In this document: positions 27,290 through 64,000 of the stretch, in pieces | Position numbering within the stretch: the stretch's first letter is position 1 | How the letters are laid out: each line of letters begins with the position of its first letter | NCBI GenBank assembly: GCA_039621445.1 | Contig: CP154954.1 | Coordinates: 58,362,701 to 58,426,700, forward strand | Direction: 5' to 3' | DNA from: Euglena gracilis | Lineage: Eukaryota; Euglenida; Euglenophyceae; Euglenales | DNA: 64,000 nt | Notes under the pieces: generated by a model | What the model was told of the DNA's origin: nothing | The model's input: the letters and a program-made list of their open reading frames with translations, nothing else | Database searches by the model: none | Position numbers and translations under genes: made by a program

Positions 27290-27515
27290 TCATCCTTCGA
27301 TGAGCTCAGGCCATCTCCAGTACTTGTGGAGCTGGTCCAAATACATATTGCAACCTCCCAGCCCTGTAAAATCCTCCCCACAGCGAGGCACAGGGCAGAA
27401 GAAAAACCGGCGATACCAGTCCCCGGCGCAGTGCGACGGGCCCCGTGGCGTGTGGATTGCTGCTGCGGTGATGGCTAAGAAACGTCGGGCCACACAATTG
27501 CTGCGCAGCAACCCC
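27290..27515 (-). CDS. Unassigned open block, zinc-finger-like end
   Basis: A minus-strand frame ends in a stop at 27290 after VARRFLAITAAAIHTPRGPS, HCAGDWYRRFFFCPVPRC and FTGLGGCNMYLDQLHKYW. Cys-x(4)-Cys followed about 17 residues later by His is reminiscent of a zinc finger. It lies between the glucan synthase and prenol kinase genes. I do not recognise a family. It could be the end of a small gene or a chance frame. Confidence 0.3.
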
Positions 27516-27829
27516 AGGACGGCGACAGGGGGAAAGAAGCCTTCGGGTGTGGAGAAGAGGCCCCCACACCCACCACAGCTACGCCCTCTGGGAGAGTTTC
27601 TCAGGCATCAGAATTTCCTGGGGGTGGGGGTTGGTAGAAATTAACAAGGAAAGAGTCCTTTGGTGCCGAACGTGGCGAAGGAGAAATTTGACCCAAAACC
27701 GTGAAATCGCGCGGCCTGGGGGGGGGGGGCAGGGATTTTTCAAGACTGGGGGGGAACCCCCCACCCACCTGGGGGATCCAAAAGACACAGTTTTGGGGTC
27801 AATCTTGGAATAAAAAATGCGCCGAAAAA

Positions 27830-28095
27830 AAACGGCCAAAAATGGCCAAACCCCATTTTTGGCCATTTTTGGCCCAATGGGGTTTGGCCATTTGGCCAAA
27901 AATGGCCAAATGGCCATTTTTGCCATTTGGCCATTTGGCCATTTGGCAAATGGCCAAATGACCATTTGCCAAATGGCCATTTGGCAAATTGGCCATTTGG
28001 CAAATGGCCAATTTGCCAAATTGGCAAATTGGCCATTTTGCCAATTTGCCAAAATTTGCAAAATTGGCAATTTTGCCAATTTTGCCAAATTGGTC
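27830..28095. repeat. TGGCCA/TTTGGCCAAA palindrome field
   Basis: About 265 bp built almost entirely from GGCCAAA, GGCCATTT, TTTGGCAAAT and AATTGGCAA units on both strands, giving many overlapping palindromes. Protein-like frames here (WPFGHLANGQ...) are artefacts. Confidence 0.95.
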
Positions 28096-30488
28096 GGGGA
28101 CCCAGAAGGCCCTTGGGGGCAGCCCCCCCCCCCCGGCCCGGGGCAAGGAGGGGGTCCGACAGAACCCCCCACCCCACCCCCAGGGGTCCAAACTTAAAAA
28201 ACAATTGGATGGGAAATGGTGGTGGGAGCATCCCTCTGCCAAGGGTGCAGTGCACGTCCAGAAAAGAACGTGCAAGCCCTAAAAAAAAACAAAACAACTT
28301 TCCTTGTGCGTTGTGCCAAAGTGAGACAAAATGAGCAAGAAAATACCCCCCACCCCCAAAACCCCCTAAAACCCCCATGCAGATTTGCAAAAATCCAAAA
28401 ATAAAGTGAACCCCCCAAACGAGAACCTCCCCCGGAGAAATTTTGGGATTTTTTTTAAAGCCCCTTAAACTTTGCAAATGCCCCGAAATAAATGTTTTTT
28501 CTTTTTTTTTTGATTTTTGTCAGGCATTTAAACTTGGCATGTTGGTAGCTTTTTTTTATCATTGCAAAAAATGCTTCTTTTTGGGACCGATTTTTGGACC
28601 ATTCTGCAAAAGTCCAAAATAAACGAGCCATAAACCCAAAAGACAAACCCGGGGTATTTTTTGGGAGAATTTGTCGAATTGGGCAAACTTCACTTGGGGT
28701 TGGGTCTCAGTCCCTGCATCGTGAAGAGTGCAGCCCAAAGCAACTGTCCAGTGGGATACCGCAGCAGTAGTCAAGGCCCACACCTTCGCGTCCACCACGA
28801 CCCAATCGCACAGGATTTGGGGTTAAGTAGGGTGAGCCCGCCGCTGTGGGCCCCGCCAGCAATGTGGCCCCCCGAACCTCTGGCTCACTCCCACCCCTGC
28901 CCTTCCATCATCCATCCCTTTCCTTCCTTGTTGGCTTCTGTGCTTTCTTTTGAAAACAGTTTGGTTTCTGGGTCGAACCATAAAATCGATCGGGAGACAA
29001 AAAAACAACAAACACTTCAGAATATGCTGCCATCGTCCGTTAAGAATTTTTTTTGGAAAAACAGCATCGCATTGAAAATACAAACTCTGGCGTGCAGTGT
29101 CGATTGAGTGCTTGGTGCAACTTCATTAACGGAGCTTCAACTTTCAATTCTTATGGTTTCCCGTCCCTTTTTCTGTTCTGACCAAATTCAACCTCAACCC
29201 CACCGCTGAAGTTGGCGATCCACTGAAATGCATCTTTTTGGTGAAAAAATGCAAATTCTGGTACAAAATGGTAAAAATGCACCTTCTGCAGAAATGCATG
29301 ATTTGGGGGAAATGCTCAATTGAAAGACAAAACCAAAAAAAAATTGCCCCCCCCCCCTCCACCGGAGGCTCTCCCTGCAATTTACCGTTGTTGCCTGTGG
29401 CTTCGTTCAGAGCGTTCTGCGTGTGCCACTTGACCGGCTGCCTGCCCAACTGACTGTAAAGCAGCGGGCACGACACACACATAGGTTATGCTCATGCTAT
29501 CGCACATACGGGGAATGGGAAGGAAGAAAGAGAGGGGAACACCACGGTGCTCCAAGAAAAAGACTTCCAGGGTGGAAAAAATGAGATGCTTTATCGTTCT
29601 AATGCAGTTAACCAAGCATACATTGTCCACCCAGGAAACTTCATTCCAAGGTGCGACGATGGCAAGATGTTTCAATGGACATACATCCACGAGGTTTGCC
29701 AAAACAGGACTTCCGACTGTCTATCGAGGGAGGTTGGTATCACCCCTGAGAAAGCCAACTTCAAGTCTTGCAAGAAAAGTGAATCTGACAGTGGAGGGGA
29801 CTGTTCAGCCTTTGTTTCATTCCACAACCCAATTTGAAGGAAGGTCCGAGAACAGTCGCAAACGACACGGAGCACACATGTGTGGCCGACAAAGCACACG
29901 ATGGTTGGAGGAAGCGGGGGGGGGGGAGGCTTGCTTCGGTTCGTGGGGCCAGAGTGAGGGTTAGCGTGCCTACCGCGCGACACAGACCTATAGGCATAGA
30001 GGCGCAGGGGTTGGGGGAAGGCCCTTTCTTCATCGCCATCACTTGGGGTCAATGTTCCTCTTTCAGTGGCTTTGTATCAGCATCAAAGAAGTCACTGAGC
30101 CTTGGCAATTCCTCAACACAGAACCCAATGATACAATTGCCTGTCTGGGTTGTCAGAACCTAACCAGTTGCATCCCCGCACCAGCAACCTTCGACCAAGG
30201 GATAGTCAGGTACACAGAGGTGGTCGGGGTCGGGTACACGTGTGCATCTGCTGAAGGTGTATCGCCTCCAACCGGATGCCCCTGCAGCTTGGGATAGGGT
30301 TGCCAAAGAAGAGCTTCTGTAAAACGAATGCCGTGCTGGTCTCCAGCGAGACATGTGGCACGATACTGGAAGGATGGGCGACTCGACCCGACGGCGCCTC
30401 GCGTCGGTGTGGGGATCTGGACGCCCCCCCCCCCCTGTAGCGGCGGAAGCAAAGGGCCTGGGCGACGGCTGGGCTGGGGAGGGGACCC

Positions 30489-62800
<32,312 letters not shown>

Positions 62801-62937
62801 GGGGAAAATTATCGAGTTTCATGGTAAGATGGAGGTTCTTTGTTCGCTGGACGACGACCATCCCCCAAACAGCAGAGTCGAAGTTGGTTCTTGAAGGAAT
62901 GGGGTGAAGGTCAGGGTTAGGGCAGGGATACGGTTAC

Positions 62938-63333
62938 CCCCCCCCCCTATGTCCAATGACCGGTAACCTCTGTCCTCTGACCGGGGGGGTGGTCATTGGA
63001 CATAGGGTAATCACAAAAAAGGTGGCCTTTCACCGGGGGGGGGGGGGTGGTCGTTGGACATGGGGTCAAAAGAAAGTTGGTGGGTACCCGGGTCCCTACC
63101 AACCCAAAAATGCCCAAATTTTCCCTTCCGGTGCTTCGCGCCGAAAATTTTGGGCAATTTTGACAAATTTTTGTCCAAAAAGTGTCAAAATGGCATTTGG
63201 CCAAATTTTTGGCCAAATTTTGGGCAAAATTTTTCGTCCCAGCGCGTCACGCCGGGACCAAAAATTTGGTCAAACCTCCGAAAAGGTGGGGGGGGGTCTT
63301 GAAGGAATAGGGGGGTCGTTGGACATAGGGGGG
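62938..63333. mobile_element. TIR element, TGTCCAAYGACC family, copy 3
   Basis: CCCCCCCCTATGTCCAATGACC-like start and GGTCGTTGGACATAGGGGGG end, with the same core. It has a small change near its right end where GGGGGTCTTGAAGGAATAGG replaces the usual second CTCTGACC block. Confidence 0.85.
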
Positions 63334-63587
63334 GGGTGAGGGTTAGGTGGCGGGCGCGCACCGGTCACTAGCCGGGGAGACGAGGGGGGCAAAAGAATTT
63401 ATGACTCCCTTGGCAGAGGGGGGTCCGAGGGGGGGGGGCGCGGGGGGTGAGAGCCTTCGGCAAACGGCGCACCTAGTCTCCAAAGGAGGCCAGGTACACC
63501 ATATGTTCACTTCCGAACTGAACTGGACATGTTGACTTCCCGGAGGGGGGGTCCGGCAGACCATTGGTTATGCTGCATGCTACCCCT

Positions 63588-64000
63588 GCATGCCCCCCCC
63601 CCTTTGCCCAACGACCGCTAAACATCGCTACTGACCGGGGGGGGGTCGCCATTTTGGCCAAATATCGCTACTGACCGGGGGGTCGTTAGACAAAACTGGG
63701 GTCAATTTTTTTTTGCCCCAAGGGGGATGCTTCCGCACCGTATGCACCGCGTGTTTCGCACCACGTGCGGCACCGCATGCAAACGCGTGCGGCACCGTGT
63801 GACAAGAATCAGGTACAACAAAAATGACTGAATGAGAGAAAAATACACGCAAAAGCGTCCATCAATTACAAAGTTGCAATAAAAAAGCATTTTGGGTGAA
63901 TTTGGTCGTTTTTAGGCGTTTTTGGCCCAAATCACCTGGTTTGGCCACCAGATCTCACCAAATCTGTACCAATGGTCACTGAATCTGTGCAAGTGACCAC
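63588..64000. mobile_element. Start of another TIR element, cut by the window edge
   Basis: CCCCCTTTGCCCAACGACCG, AACATCGCTACTGACCGGGG and GGTCGTTAGACAAAACTGGG match the 33165-33577 element. The far end is not in the window. CACCGCATGCAAACGCGTGC-like repeats follow. Confidence 0.6.

Noticed and set aside
27740-28477. 245-codon minus-strand open frame over the TGGCCA field
   Set aside because: The sequence repeats a few words in all frames and both strands are open; there is no coding signal.
29935-30020. Short plus-strand region considered as a tRNA gene
   Set aside because: No acceptor stem pairing or T-loop (GTTCRA) could be found.
62905-63345. AGGGTTAGG near the 62.9-kb element, considered as telomere repeat
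   Set aside because: Only single copies of the motif (also near 29.95, 31.62 and 33.73 kb); no tandem array.
62910-63345. AGGGTTAGG on both sides of the 62938-63333 element considered as its target duplication
   Set aside because: The left copy is about 15 bp away from the element end, so it is not adjacent as a duplication should be.

Overview
This is eukaryotic nuclear DNA carrying part or all of four to five split genes, every one on the minus strand, with small GC-rich exons (about 30-200 bp) separated by very long introns. The introns are packed with poly-G/poly-C runs, GT/AC microsatellites and several families of short inverted-repeat elements. The best-recognised genes are a CIAO3/NAR1-type cytosolic iron-sulfur assembly factor, a phytol/farnesol-type prenol kinase and a 1,3-beta-glucan (callose) synthase. 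A prenol kinase resembling the plastid phytol/farnesol kinases, next to a beta-glucan synthase, suggests a photosynthetic protist or alga, but the lineage cannot be fixed from the sequence alone.

Layout, read 5' to 3' on the minus strand: 62.8 to 30.49 kb is a glucan synthase gene of about 32 kb and at least 25 candidate exons. Its catalytic core lies at 56.5-43.3 kb and its C-terminal membrane part at 43.3-30.5 kb. The blocks at 62.8-57.1 kb are coding-like but are assigned to this gene only by position. 30.4 to 22.2 kb is mostly repeats, with one unassigned zinc-finger-like open block at 27.3 kb. 22.2 to 16.87 kb is the prenol kinase. 16.8 to 13.8 kb holds a broken coiled-coil coding relic and repeats. 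13.76 to 3.58 kb is CIAO3/NAR1, lacking an identified N-terminal exon. 2.0 to 0.62 kb holds the last part of an unassigned gene with weak pICln-like similarity. No plus-strand gene, rRNA or tRNA was recognised.

The most interesting material is in the introns. (1) A roughly 310-bp element is present three times, with about 14-bp terminal inverted repeats and an exact 8-bp target-site duplication each time. (2) A 3.37-kb transposon-like unit lies inside the glucan synthase gene. It has 28-bp terminal inverted repeats (26/28 identical) and carries about a dozen roughly 30-bp near-palindromes, plus a nested smaller element. (3) A short intron in the glucan synthase catalytic core is bracketed by a 12-bp exact direct repeat made of coding sequence, the signature expected for intron gain by insertion. 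(4) Several otherwise different element families share a hairpin capped by TTCG. (5) GT repeats tend to follow donors and AC repeats tend to precede acceptors on the transcribed sense strand.

Exon limits for CIAO3 and several glucan synthase exons come from GT...AG signals that keep frame. Others are given to within about 20 bp, as stated in each entry.
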